A DNA stretch of 20,896 nt from Guillardia theta CCMP2712 (Eukaryota; Cryptophyceae; Pyrenomonadales; Geminigeraceae). Position 1 is the first letter of the stretch, and every line of letters starts with the position of its first letter. The notes below the pieces were generated by a model that searched no databases, had not been told where the DNA came from, and saw nothing but the letters and a program-made list of their open reading frames with translations. Where the stretch lies: positions 464,143 through 485,038 of the forward strand of contig NW_005434618.1 of NCBI RefSeq assembly GCF_000315625.1, in the 5' to 3' direction. The position numbers and the translations under genes were made by a program. Shown piece by piece: positions 1-15,681 of this stretch.

Positions 1-375
1 CAGTCCGTCCAAGGCATATTCTCGTTCCGTGCGATGTACATCATTAAGCAAATCGTGTGCACCAGCTTCTCGTTCAGGACCATCAAGCTGTCAGCTATAC
101 ACAATCACTGCTTTTCGGTAAGTCGTCTAGATCAAGCACTACAAGTGGACATCAGCCTCATCGTCAGCTCCCAGACCTCCAGCAGCGCTGAGACGAAGTT
201 CCAACTCGTGTACGCGGTATATTCAATTGTCGTAGACCAGTCCTCTCACGTGACAGTGCCAGAACTCAGAGAGGTCCTTGATAGGGCCTCGAAGGCTATA
301 AAAGGGCTAATGGATTTACCGTTACTGGCAGAAGGTAAAAAGTGCCTCAAGCAAAACAAAGCAGGAACAAGCTAA
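1..375 (+). CDS. 3' end of an unrecognised protein-coding gene (partial)
   Basis: An open frame enters from the left edge and ends at a TAG at 373-375. A strong GTAAGT donor at 118 and a CCCAG acceptor ending at 174 predict a 57-nt intron. It is a multiple of three without a stop, so the frame is open with or without splicing. The spliced end would be about 106 residues: a hydrophobic start (IFSFRAMYIIKQIV), then a helical, mixed-charge stretch (AETKFQLVYAVYSIVVDQ ... VTVPELREVLDRASKAIKGL). I do not recognise the family. The 5' part lies outside the window. AATAAA at 571-576 could be its polyadenylation signal but is far from the stop. Confidence 0.45.
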   Translation, partial: QSVQGIFSFRAMYIIKQIVCTSFSFRTIKLSAIHNHCFSVSRLDQALQVDISLIVSSQTSSSAETKFQLVYAVYSIVVDQSSHVTVPELREVLDRASKAIKGLMDLPLLAEGKKCLKQNKAGTS

Positions 376-577
376 ACCTCCAGGCACACAGCGCACAGCG
401 AGAAGCTGCACAATCACACACAAAACACAAGCCCGGAAAGAACCAGCACTAAAAAAGGATGAAACTCGTCAGAGCTAGGTGGTCCTCTTCCCCTTTCGTG
501 TGTGTGCCACGATTGTTGAGACGTCTTTGTGTGTATCGTCTTGTCTTGTTTTGTGTGTGTGTGTGAAAGAAATAAAA

Positions 578-615
578 CCGGGACAGCCGCTAGTAGCCGG
601 GACAGCCGCTAGTAG
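578..615. repeat. 19-bp direct tandem duplication
   Basis: Two perfect adjacent copies of a 19-bp unit starting CCGGGACAGCCGC, at 578-596 and 597-615, followed by a partial third start (CCG). It sits at the edge of the GC-rich block. Confidence 0.85.
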
Positions 616-714
616 CCGCTGACTCCCGCGGCCGCCGGGACGCCGGGGCCGAGACTCCGCGGCCGGGAGTGCCGGGCCGGGCCATCCGGCGGCGTTGTGA
701 GTAAGGGCCCCGCG

Positions 715-749
715 CCGGGGCCCGGCCCGCCCCCCGGGCCGGGCCCCGG
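715..749. repeat. Perfect 15-bp GC hairpin with a 5-nt loop
   Basis: The left arm CCGGGGCCCGGCCCG (715-729) and right arm CGGGCCGGGCCCCGG (735-749) are exact reverse complements around a CCCCC loop. The motif GGCCGAGACTCC flanks it as a direct repeat at 647-658 and 758-769. It could be the end of a small mobile element, a replication or recombination structure, or a CpG-rich regulatory block. The sequence does not decide. Confidence 0.8.
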
Positions 750-956
750 TTGCGGGCGGCCGAGACTCCATAATCATGATCCGACTGACTCTGAGCCGGT
801 CCGACTCTCACGGTCTGGACTCGCCTCAGTGAGCCTGGTACGGTATGAGTCAAGTGCTGAGGCTATTTCGGGTGCCATTTCATCGCCCTCGTTCTCTATC
901 CCTCATACAGCACAAGATCCAAACGGCTCTAATCCTGGCATTGGACTCCATGATCA

Positions 957-1160
957 TATGGGGTGGGGTAGCATACAAAGGGTGGGGTGGTATTCGAAGG
1001 GGTTTGAGGGTGTGCTGACATACAGGGGACCGACAGGTAAAGGTAAGGGGTACTGTAAGGAGTATTTCAAGTTGAGAATTGATATGTCCAGGGTAGGGTA
1101 GTGAGACACGGGGTAGGGTGAAGTCAGCCTGTTCTAGTACGGGGTGGGTGATATTTGAGT
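957..1160. other. G-rich intergenic block, possible quadruplex former
   Basis: A run of G-tracts on the + strand (GGGGTGGGGTAG, GGGTAGGGTAG, GGGGTAGGGTG, GGGGTGGG) spaced by a few bases. At least four GGG tracts lie within about 35 nt at 1090-1118. Similar G-rich words recur in the spacers at about 10850-11040 and, inverted, 12600-12690, so this may be a shared promoter-proximal or boundary element. Confidence 0.4.
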
Positions 1161-1494
1161 AAAACCTTTTTTTAGGACCAGAAATAGAGCAGGAGGGCAT
1201 TAGCGGCAGCATAGCAGCCGAGGCATCAGATCGCAGCTGCTTGACCCTCGCGCTCCGTGTCTTGACGTCTCCTTCCCTCTCCCTCCTCCTGCTCAAGTAC
1301 CTTCTCTCACTCTTCTCTCACCTGCATCTCAGCTGCGGCGCATTTAGTCGCTCTGAAACTTGATAGTTGACACTTGGTTTCTGTGACGGCTCTTCGTGGG
1401 TCACAGTTCGCATCTTCCCGTGAAGTCATCTCAGTGACGCAGGAGCCCTCAAGGATCTGTGTCATCGACTTTTCTTGATCATCAGAGTCTATAA

Positions 1495-2763
1495 ATGAGC
1501 ATATCAACTGTGGGTGAGGTGTCTGTTGTGGAGGACCAGATGGTTCGGGAACAATTGGACAAGTGCTTGCAAATGTGTGAGCATGGAGACGCAGTGCATG
1601 TGATCAATGCACTTCACAGTTTGAATGGAGCCAAGGCAGAGACAATCGAGCAACTGATTCGTCTTCAACCATCAGACAACGTCGATTTCGTCAGCACCTT
1701 CCTGGTAGAGTTGGAGTTGGCTTTGGAACTGTGCATTGCTCCAACCCCAAAGCTGGGAACCATTGAGGGTGGACTGCCATTCCTGTATTTCTTCCAAGAT
1801 GAGGAGCTGAACTTGTTGGCAAATATCCCTTCGCCGGCTTGCAAGGAACAGGTTGCAAGATTCCTTGAAGCACTAGACGTTCCACTTTCCTCCGGGTTTG
1901 CAAGCCGAGGGGTTCGAGAGACAGTTGTTGAGTTTCTGAGACACCAAGTGAAGCCGGATCTCGTTCAGCAGCAGCTTCACAGAGAGAGAGAGAAGAAGAA
2001 CCTCTCCTGGGCTGATCAGAGCTCAAGTGATGCGTACTCGAGCGACAACGACTCTGACCTCCCGCCTTTGGAAGAGGGAACCGAGAGCGAGGTCTCGGAC
2101 TGCCCACTGCTTGAGTACGACAGCGATGATGTTGATGAGACTGAAATGTTCAGACTTCATGAAGATTACTCGTCGGAAGAGGACGACGATGCTTCTCTCC
2201 TGGACGAGGCTGCCGAGCTCTTCTTGTGGGCGTTGCCAATGAAACACAGAGAAGGCGGCAGAGAATGCGACGGAAACATTACCAACAGTATGAACAAGAT
2301 TGCAGCTGAACAGCGACAACGCCAGGCTGAGATTTTCGTGAAGACTAGAATATGCAAGAACTGGAAGGAAACAGGCTTCTGTCGCTTTGGTGATCGATGC
2401 AACTTTGCTCACGGAGATGGCGAGTTGAGGACTGTCAGTCCGTCTGTTGTCGAAGCGTCTGTGTCTGCTCGTCCTGCTGCTCGCAAGCAAGAGTGTGCAC
2501 CCACAGGAGCTGCCACCGCCGCTCGCAACTATAAGACTCAAATGTGCAAGAACTTCGAGGCACACGGATTCTGCGGGTTTGGCGACAAGTGCAACTTCGC
2601 ACATGGCAAGGAAGAACTTCGCTCAGGAGGTCGCGCACCGTCGGACACTCGTCACTTCAAGACGCGTCTGTGCAAGACCTTCGCTCTCAAAGGCAAGTGT
2701 CCCTACGGTGACAACTGCACGTACGCGCACGGCAAAAGTGAGCTGATGTCAAGCGCTTGCTAG
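1495..2763 (+). CDS. Triple CCCH zinc-finger RNA-binding protein
   Basis: Single-exon frame of 422 aa. Three tandem C-x8-C-x5-C-x3-H fingers occupy the C-terminal third: C287/C296/C302/H306, C351/C360/C366/H370 and C393/C402/C408/H412. Each is preceded by K-T-[RQ]-[ILM] and followed by a GxxEL-type segment, as in tristetraprolin/TIS11 proteins, which bind AU-rich mRNA elements and promote decay. The first two fingers are near copies (CNFAHG), the third diverges (CTYAHG). The N-terminal ~165 residues look helical without a family I can name. Residues ~170-245 are Asp/Glu/Ser-rich. The start is the first ATG of the frame, after a pyrimidine-rich leader. A role in mRNA turnover is inferred from the family; a third finger is unusual for animal TIS11 but common in protists. 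Confidence 0.9.
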   Translation: MSISTVGEVSVVEDQMVREQLDKCLQMCEHGDAVHVINALHSLNGAKAETIEQLIRLQPSDNVDFVSTFLVELELALELCIAPTPKLGTIEGGLPFLYFFQDEELNLLANIPSPACKEQVARFLEALDVPLSSGFASRGVRETVVEFLRHQVKPDLVQQQLHREREKKNLSWADQSSSDAYSSDNDSDLPPLEEGTESEVSDCPLLEYDSDDVDETEMFRLHEDYSSEEDDDASLLDEAAELFLWALPMKHREGGRECDGNITNSMNKIAAEQRQRQAEIFVKTRICKNWKETGFCRFGDRCNFAHGDGELRTVSPSVVEASVSARPAARKQECAPTGAATAARNYKTQMCKNFEAHGFCGFGDKCNFAHGKEELRSGGRAPSDTRHFKTRLCKTFALKGKCPYGDNCTYAHGKSELMSSAC

Positions 2764-3435
2764 AAGACACCTACATGGTCGATATTTGTATTTGTATGCC
2801 AAGGTTGCCTCTGACATAATAATGAAAACACAAAAATATATCTTCATCTCTCTCCTCCCTCTCTGCTTCCTCTCACTCCTTTCGCTCACCCCTCTCCCTC
2901 CTTCCCTTGCTTCCACCCGCTCTAAGGAGGTGAGATGTGGCGCGAGGTCTCGCGGAGCTTCAAGGAGCTGCTGACTGCTTGGCGTAGTTGCTGCCTTGAC
3001 GGTAAAGCAGTTTTCTGCAGGTTTTCTGATTGTTGGTGGAGCAGGTAGGGGATGCGGGGCAATGGAGGAGATGGGGGAAATGGAAGAGAAGGAGAAGGAG
3101 AAGAGAAGGAGAAGGAGAAGAGAAGGAGAAGGAGAAGAGAAGGAGAAGGAGATGAGAAGGAGAAGGAGATGAGAAGAGAAGGAGAAAAGGAAGAGAAGAA
3201 GGATCAGGACAGGAACAAGAGGTTTGAAATGGCCGGGGGAGATGTGCAGGGATGGGAGAGGAGAGGGACGTTGGCAGGGGCTCAGGTTCTGCGAAGAGAG
3301 GTGGAGAGGGGGCCGCCCAAACGGCACCACCCTCTCCCTCCTCGTCTCCCTTCCCCTTCTTGGTTCTCACTGACAAGGTTCTGCTTTTGTTCAGTGCCGC
3401 TCCTCAAGTTTCCCATCGCTACCAGCACCGGGGCT
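2764..3435. other. Spacer, mostly low-complexity pyrimidine then purine tracts
   Basis: After the zinc-finger stop there is an A-rich 3' flank (AAAACACAAAAATATA near 2824), then a CT-rich tract (2840-2915), then a polypurine minisatellite (3075-3190). The last 60 nt before 3436 are C/T-rich, with TTTTGTTCAG at 3384-3393 that could be the acceptor of a 5' UTR intron of the next gene. No separate gene is supported. Confidence 0.45.
3075..3190. repeat. Polypurine minisatellite, ~18-bp unit
   Basis: Repeated GAAGAGAAGGAGAAGGAG-like units with GAT variants near the 3' side. The strand is almost pure A+G, so it can be translated in all frames as Lys/Glu/Arg runs. Those frames are not genes. Confidence 0.8.
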
Positions 3436-4079
3436 ATGAAGTCTGTAATGCTCGTCCTGCTTGTCGCCTGTCTCGCTGGCATCGAGGCCTTCACAGGCAG
3501 CATTACACCTCGCAAGCATGTGCTGGCCGTGAGCAGCAAGCGGAACATGCGTCCTCTCATGTCGGCGGACGAGGGATCAGCGACCCAGCGATCTCCCTTT
3601 CTTGCTCCGTTGGCCATCGCAGACGCGGAGCTGAACGTGGCGTCAGGTATGAGGAGGAGGAGGATGTCGGAGCAGCGCGTGTACGGGAGCAGGAGAAGCA
3701 AAGAGGGCAGGAAGAAGGCGACGGTAGGAGTGAAGGAGACAGCAGGTGACTTGCTTCCTCTCTACGTCCTCATTCTCAGCCTCTTCTTTCAGGCGTCGGA
3801 GCGCTACTCGGCTTCATGGCTGCTGGTCCTGTGGGCGCGCTGGCAGGAGCAGTCGGCTCAGCCATGTTCTCCAAGAAGGACAACATGGCTGGAGAGACTG
3901 TGCGGACAGCGGCGAGGGCAGCGAACGTGCTCTGGGAGGCGTCAGGGGAGGTGACGGGGGCAGTGAGCAAGAGCCCAGTAGGAAGCATGATGCGAGAGGG
4001 GCTGAGGAGCATGGACGGCGCCATTGACAACTTAGACGAGAGCTTGTCGAAGAAGAAGAGGAGGAGGAGGAAGAGTTAG
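3436..4079 (+). CDS. Small predicted plastid-targeted membrane protein
   Basis: Two exons, 3436-3646 and 3793-4079, joined across a 146-nt GT-AG intron (donor GTATGA, acceptor TTTCAG, phase 1), giving 165 aa. The N terminus is a clear signal peptide (MKSVMLVLLVACLAGIEA) with predicted cleavage before F19, then a basic, Ser/Thr-containing stretch (FTGSITPRKHVLAVSSKR). Signal peptide plus Phe at +1 of the transit peptide is the known import signal for secondary red plastids. The mature part opens with a Gly/Ala-rich segment spanning the splice junction (GVGALLGFMAAGPVGALAGA), like a glycine-zipper membrane helix, followed by an amphipathic helical region and a very basic tail (KKKRRRRKS). I know no family for it. 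The tail is encoded by an AAG/AGG run that may have grown by slippage. It converges with the HECT gene, 104 bp away. Confidence 0.75.
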
Positions 4080-4183
4080 ATACGTTTGCTCTCTTTCTTT
4101 CCTGCCTCGACTCCTCCTTTCCTCCCCCGCTTGTTCTCTTCCTGGTTATCGTACATCCTCATGAGACTCATAGTGCCAAGGGC

Positions 4184-10762
<6,579 letters not shown>

Positions 10763-11043
10763 TGGGACAGCATGTCGGGCAGCGAAAAATGAAGCTTGAA
10801 ACAAAGGTGCAGGAAGAGACATGCAAGGGGGATGAGGGTATCAATATTTGAAGGGGGTAGGGGGTGTTTATGGTAGGGGTTATCATTGTCAAGTACCCGT
10901 TCTGAGACACATGGAGAGAAAGAAAAATATGGTGATGTGTGGGTAGGGTATTGAAGGTACCCCATCATTGTCACAAAAGGGGGGTAGTATCAAAACAATT
11001 TTTGGAGTGCTAAGGCGGTTGAAATCAATGCGTAGGGGGGGGG

Positions 11044-11079
<36 letters not shown>

Positions 11080-11239
11080 CAGAGAGACAGAGAGTGTGCA
11101 AGTGAGTAGATGAGTGTAAGAGAGAAACAACGACAGTGACAGGCGGGCAGGCAGTGAAAAGGTGAGAGGTAGCGAGTGGTGAAGGATTTGACTTTTCTTT
11201 GAACAATCGGTAGAGGATTCGTCAAAACAGAATGTGGAG
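10763..11239. other. Divergent intergenic region between the HECT gene and the 11240 gene
   Basis: Shared upstream region of a leftward and a rightward gene, so it probably holds both promoters. It contains G-rich words (GGGGGTAGGGGGTG at 10854, GGGTAGGG near 10942, GGGGGGTAG near 10979), a duplicated ATCATTGTCA, and a G9 run followed by a (GA)n/(CAGAGA)n microsatellite at 11034-11095. I see no gene in it. Confidence 0.45.
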
Positions 11240-12270
11240 ATGGAAACCATCGGTAAGTTATCATCTCATGTCGGTTCGCTCGAGCCATCTGTTCCTGTGA
11301 ATCTGTCGAGATGCTCTTTGCAATCGACGAGGCCTGGGTAACAGTGGAGAAGGTGTGGGAAGACAGAGGCTTGGTAGCTCATCCTTCCTTCCAAAGCCTC
11401 AAGGGCTCCGCCAAACTACACAAACTTGAGATCAACGCGAGGATGATGGGGCAGGCAGGTAGCAAACTTGCGGGTGCCCGACAGGCAGCACGAGACTGAA
11501 CATGTTGTGCTACAGGCGTCGAGCAGGGGGAGGCGACGGGAGCACACAAGCCGTTGCCAGTTCGGAATGACTTGGGGGGAAACAGGAACTTCGCTGAAGA
11601 GTTCGACCTCTTCATGCGGCGTCACGGCAAGAGAAGGACAGGAAGGTCTGTCAGTTCGGCTCTGCTGCTTGCTTGTCATGACATCCGTCAACGTCCAGGA
11701 ATCGAGAGGAACCCGGCCGACAGAAGCTGCAGCCCATCACGATGCGGACGAGAGGTGACGGAGCAGAGGAAGCGAACTGAGTTGACGAGGTTGGTGAGCT
11801 CAGAACGAGCGCTCGCTGCCACGTGGGCTCCCATCTCCAAGGCTGAGTGCGGCAAGGCGTTTGACGGGAACAACTCCAAGAAGATCCTGCTCGGAGTACA
11901 GCTGGCGCGGAATGAGATGGAAGCGGCGGCGCAGGCAAGGCTGGCGAAGAACATGAGGGAGCTTCGGATGTTCGTGGAGGAGTTTGAGATGGTGTAGATA
12001 ATGGGAGAAAGTCGCGATGGTTGACAGTCATGGCAGAAGGAACGAGGAGGAGAGAAGCCGCTCGTGCTGCCTGCGATCAAACGAGACGGGAAGGGCAATG
12101 CTCCAGAGGTCTCACTTTCTTGTTTCCCAGCTGGTAACCTAATGACGTTGCAGCCATGGAGCTCAAGGCAGAAGAAGCTGACCTTCGATATAGACCCTGT
12201 TAACAGAAACATCGCATCCCAAATGGAAGACAACGTCAGGAATATCTTCCAGCAGCTAAGAGATACATGA
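11240..12270 (+). CDS. Four-exon gene, unknown function (239 aa)
   Basis: Proposed exons 11240-11252, 11345-11458, 11516-11991 and 12154-12270 give consistent phases (1, 1, 0) and 239 aa. The first exon is only 13 nt (Met-Glu-Thr-Ile plus one base) before a perfect GTAAGT donor; the next acceptor is GTAACAG. Starting instead at ATG 11311 would replace the micro-exon. The protein looks soluble and helical: IVEKVWEDRGLVAHPSFQSL near the start, FAEEFDLFMRRHGKRRTG in the middle, ARNEMEAAAQARLAKNMREL near the end, then KKLTFDIDPVNRNIASQMED. No motif I can name, no signal peptide and no membrane segment. If the last intron is not removed the frame stops at TAG 11995. Confidence 0.55.
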
Positions 12271-12743
12271 TGTTTGAATACTAGATCGCCACCTATCCCT
12301 GTGTTTTCTGGTTCTTTCTTGTACTGTCTATGTCATAACTAAAATGTGATATAATGTGTCTGCTATCTCCTGCAGTATCAGTCAAACCCACTCCTCTTCT
12401 CCTTCCACCATCTTCTACCTCCTCCTCCTCCTCTCCTTCCACCATCTTCTACCTCCTCCTCCTCCTCCTCTCCTTCCACCATCTTCTACCTCCTCCTCCT
12501 CCTCTCCTTCCACCATCTTCTACCTCCTCCTCCTCCTCTCCTCCTCCTCCTCTCCTTCCACCATGTTCTCTCCGACTGCACCCACATCTATTTTATCACC
12601 CCCACCTCCTCTAAATCCATTCGTAGTACCCCTCTTTAGCCTTATATGGTTACCACCCCCCAATTCACCCTACTATCACGGTAAAGTGCACCCCCCTCGC
12701 AGCGCTATATGAGCTCACCGTGCTAGAGCTCGGGTAGAGCGGC
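12271..12743. other. Spacer with a pyrimidine minisatellite and C-rich block
   Basis: It starts with a T/A-rich 3' flank, then the minisatellite at 12401-12567, then a C-rich stretch at 12590-12710 whose reverse complement contains GTAGGGTGAA and GGGGTGGTA words like those at 957-1160. No gene seen. Confidence 0.5.
12401..12567. repeat. Minisatellite, ~34-bp unit, about five copies
   Basis: Units beginning CCTTCCACCATCTTCTACCT start at 12401, 12435, 12472 and 12506, with a diverged copy at 12554. Spacing varies because the internal CTC run expands and contracts. The copies abut, with no unique spacers. Confidence 0.9.
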
Positions 12744-13773
12744 ATGCTGGAGAGCGACAAGGGAGGGAAGGTGGAGGAGCTGGCGATGGAGGAGGCGGTG
12801 AGGGCGCAGTGGAGCCGAGAGAGCGACAGAGATGCTGTCCTCAAGAAGCTGCGAGAGTGTGGTCTCCGCAGCTACCTCGGCCTCGTCAAGTGCATCGTTT
12901 CGCCTACATGGCACGCTCGAATCCCACGATCGTGCCGGCTGCGAGGGATCCCGACGCTGATCAATGTGCTGATCAGCGACAAGATCAAAGGTGCCAAACT
13001 CCTCCGCTCGCAGTCTCTCCGCTCGCTCGTCGCCATGGGGACTCTAGCATTGAACACCAAGCCCTTCTTGGTGAGTTATAGGCCTGCGTGCCTCGTGCTC
13101 ATGGATGTGGCAGACGAGACTAGAAAACTTCGCAACAGAGAGAAGGGGAGAGCAAGAGACATGCCATCAGACAAGACTCCTGCATGAACAACAAGTATGC
13201 CCTCCACATGTCTGAAGCAAGTGACAAGCCGCACGCAGATATTGTCGACTGTGCGCAGCTTAGGGTTGACGTGCGAGGGGGACATGAGAGCTCTGCTGCT
13301 GATGCCTGCCGAGTTGCTCGAAAGTGAGGAGAAGGAGTTGCAGAAGGTCTTGAGGGAGTCCCTGCTTGCACTTGTGCCGTATGAGGTCAGACTGAGTGGC
13401 ATGCTGGAGAGCTCTACCCTCACCTCCTGGTCGTGCAGGTGGGAAACGAGGAGACGAAGCTGAGTTACTTCATGTCTCACTTCTGGTTTCCTGCTCCCTC
13501 TCCTCTCCTTCCTCTAGTTCTGACGCGTCAGCGTGCAGGGAGGTCGAGCCGGGGCTTCAGCTCGTCTTGAGTTCGGCATGCGACAGCGAGGGAGAGGGCA
13601 AGCACCTTAAAGACTCGCTGCAGCGATGTGGAGTACACGGGCTGGTGGACTTGATGCTGACGCTGTTCACGAGTGTGGATGAGGTTGCAGGAGGAGGAGG
13701 AGGGGAGGAGCTCAGGCTGCTGTCCAGGTGCACGATGCGAGACATTGTCTGCTCGGGGAGAGCACGCTGCTGA
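12744..13773 (+). CDS. Unresolved multi-exon gene, helical-repeat-like
   Basis: The first exon, 12744-13070, is clear: 109 codons from the first ATG to a GTGAGT donor. It is Leu-rich and helical (AVLKKLRECGLRSYLGLVKC, GIPTLINVLISDKIKGAKLL, LRSLVAMGTLALN), loosely like Armadillo/HEAT repeats. Downstream coding-looking pieces lie near 13124-13254 (MNNKYALHMSEASDKPHADI), 13250-13390 (GDMRALLLMPAELLESEEKE) and 13538-13750 (GLQLVLSSACDSEGEGKHL, VHGLVDLMLTLFTSVDE). They do not all join in frame, failing by one base near 13250 and near 13750. The 15-mer GGCATGCTGGAGAGC occurs at the start (12741) and again at 13398. The Armadillo-like reading is only a pattern impression. The gene may be decayed, or the sequence may carry indel errors. 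Confidence 0.4.
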
Positions 13774-13808
13774 ATCAGCTGCTGCTACTCCGATGCGGCA
13801 AACAGAGC

Positions 13809-15174
13809 ATGCTGACCAGCTCCTGCCTCCTCCGGCTGGCAAGACTGACAGCACTGGAGTCTGCGGACGGCTCGAGTGGGGTGAGGAGAGGAGGCCGTTC
13901 TCCCTCGCTCTCTGACACCATCCAAGCTCATCTTCACCGCTCCCCATGGCATCTTCCTGCATAGACCTGGGCATGCTGACCACAAGGCTGAGGTGAGCCA
14001 GACCTCGCTTTACCTCCTCTCTGTCCTCTCTTCCTTGCCTCTGTCTGCCCTCCGTCAGTCTCTGTTCAGGTCTACACGTCTACCCTCGCGCAGACCCTGG
14101 CGCAAGACGTCGACGCCTCCTTCGTCATTTGGTTGAGCTTTCAGTCTCCTCATGCCTGGCTAACTACGGGGCAGGTCGGAGCAGGAGAGGAGCCGATCAG
14201 GTTTCTTGCAGAAACCCGAGCCGTTCAACCATGTGAGGATGCGATGTTGCTATGGCGAGCCTGACTGTGTGCTGCCGCGCTACTTGCTGCTGTCGCTCCA
14301 AGGATCCCAACTACGTGCCTGGTGGTGTGAAGATAGCGCGAGGGGAGCATGTGACTTGACACAGATGACATCATCGCTGAAGTTCCTTTCTACCGCTTCT
14401 GCCTGCGGCATATTCGCCGGTTCCGCAACAGGCGGCATGGAGTGCTGCTGGTAGACGTGGTGAGAGGCGTGAGGGAGGGGGAGGGGGAAGGAGGGGACTG
14501 ATGTGGTGCCTGCAGCATGGACGTCGGGATGTGATTGCTCGAGCAGACGGGAGTTGCGATCAGTCGGATTGCGACATTGGGGTAGGAGCATTGGAGTACT
14601 CCTCCGGCAAGGAGCAGGACAGGTACGCGAGCAGGAAGACAGGGGAGCTGTCGCTGATGGAGGAACAGACTCAAAGCTGCCGCACTGCGAGAGAGCTTGT
14701 CAAGGTCCTTGTCGGAGCTGTTGGGAGGTGAGGAAGAGAGGGCAAGCTTGTCTTCCTCACCTCGCGGCAGCCTCGGGCTTCACCGTCAACAGCCACCCGA
14801 AGCTCTCGGGCTTCATCTCCTCCATCAACCGCAGGGTGGACGAGGACGAGCCGAGGTGACCCCAGCTGGTGCCCACCTCGTGCCCTGAGGCTGCGGGGCA
14901 GGTACAACACGATGTCGATGCAGGCGGTGAGGATGGGACTGCCGGCAGTGCAGCTAGAGCTGTCGCTGAGGCTGAGGAAGGCGCTGAGGTGAGGGAGGGG
15001 TGAAGTTGATGAGATTGAGGATGAGGAGGATGGAAAGAGAGGAAGAGGAGGAAGAAAACTCATGATGCTGTCAGGAACGACGAGGATCTTCGATGTCAAT
15101 TTGCTCATGCACTGCTGGAGAGCTCCAAGTCTGTTGCGTTTGAGTACCAGCCGATACAAACAGATAGAAAATGA
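13809..15174 (+). CDS. N-formylglutamate amidohydrolase-like protein
   Basis: Nine exons: 13809-13880, 13927-13992, 14070-14131, 14175-14232, 14303-14459, 14516-14727, 14793-14855, 14902-14988, 15075-15174; about 291 aa. Motifs resemble the N-formylglutamate amidohydrolase family of metal-dependent amide hydrolases: LIFTAPHGIFLHR near the start (His ligand candidate), DPNYVPGG, then GVLLVDVHGRRD followed by DIGVGALEYS, matching the family's buried strand, D-x-H ligand motif and GT/GA strand. The first exon (MLTSSCLLRLARLTAL) could be an organelle-targeting leader. Phases agree at every junction except that exon 14303-14459 is 157 nt and needs 156: a single extra T near 14356 breaks the frame. 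The substrate is unknown. Alternatively the first exon belongs to the upstream gene. Confidence 0.65.
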
Positions 15175-15240
15175 AAAAGAGGATGAGGATGACGTCAGCG
15201 TGTCTCTCTCCCTTCTCCCCTACCACCACCAACCCACCCC

Positions 15241-15371
15241 TCCTCCTCTCCTCTCCTCTCCTCTCCTCTCCTCTCCTCTCCTCTCCTCTCCTCTCCTCTC
15301 CTCTCCTCTCCTCTCCTCTCCTCTCCTCTCCTCTCCTCTCCTCTCCTCTCCTCTCCTCTCCTCTCTCCTCT
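15241..15371. repeat. Pentanucleotide array (CTCCT)~25
   Basis: Uninterrupted CTCCT/TCTCC units over about 130 nt, just downstream of the amidohydrolase-like gene and close to the left edge of the AT-rich island. Confidence 0.95.
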
Positions 15372-15681
15372 CACGTTCGATTTCTTGTATACACAGGTAT
15401 TGGAGCAGAAGCGCAGCAGCGAGTCTCTCACTCTCAGAGTATTTATATTAAAGACCTTAAAGACCAATATGCATAAAAGCACTAAAAATGCATAAGTGAA
15501 ATGCAAAATCCCATCGATTTCGAATTTCATTACAACTTAAATTTAAAGACCATACTTTGTCCACTATACACACTCTACACTCTCTATCTACCTTTCCCCC
15601 CTCTTCTAATTACAAAAACTTCTCCTTCTCTGCAAAATATTCCTTAACAAAAATTTCACAGCACACAAAAATTATTCACCC

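Larger units (their letters stand above)
376..1494. other. Intergenic spacer with GC-rich and G-rich blocks
   Basis: No convincing gene is present. From left to right it holds a short (TG)n tract near 550-565, AATAAA at 571-576, a 19-bp tandem duplication at 578-615, a very GC-rich block (about 615-760) with a long hairpin, a G-rich block (about 957-1160), and a pyrimidine-rich stretch (about 1245-1330) that probably belongs to the promoter or 5' UTR of the zinc-finger gene at 1495. Confidence 0.5.

Noticed and set aside
600-770. rRNA or ITS fragment
   Set aside because: GC-rich and structured, but no conserved rRNA core sequence is recognisable.
12401-12567. CRISPR-like array
   Set aside because: The units abut without unique spacers, and length variation comes from an internal CTC run: a minisatellite in a eukaryotic spacer.
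14303-14360. Cytochrome P450 fragment (DPNYVPGG ... RGEHV)
   Set aside because: The surrounding exons carry TAPHG and VDVHGR motifs of an amidohydrolase-like family, and no P450 heme-binding Cys motif is present.
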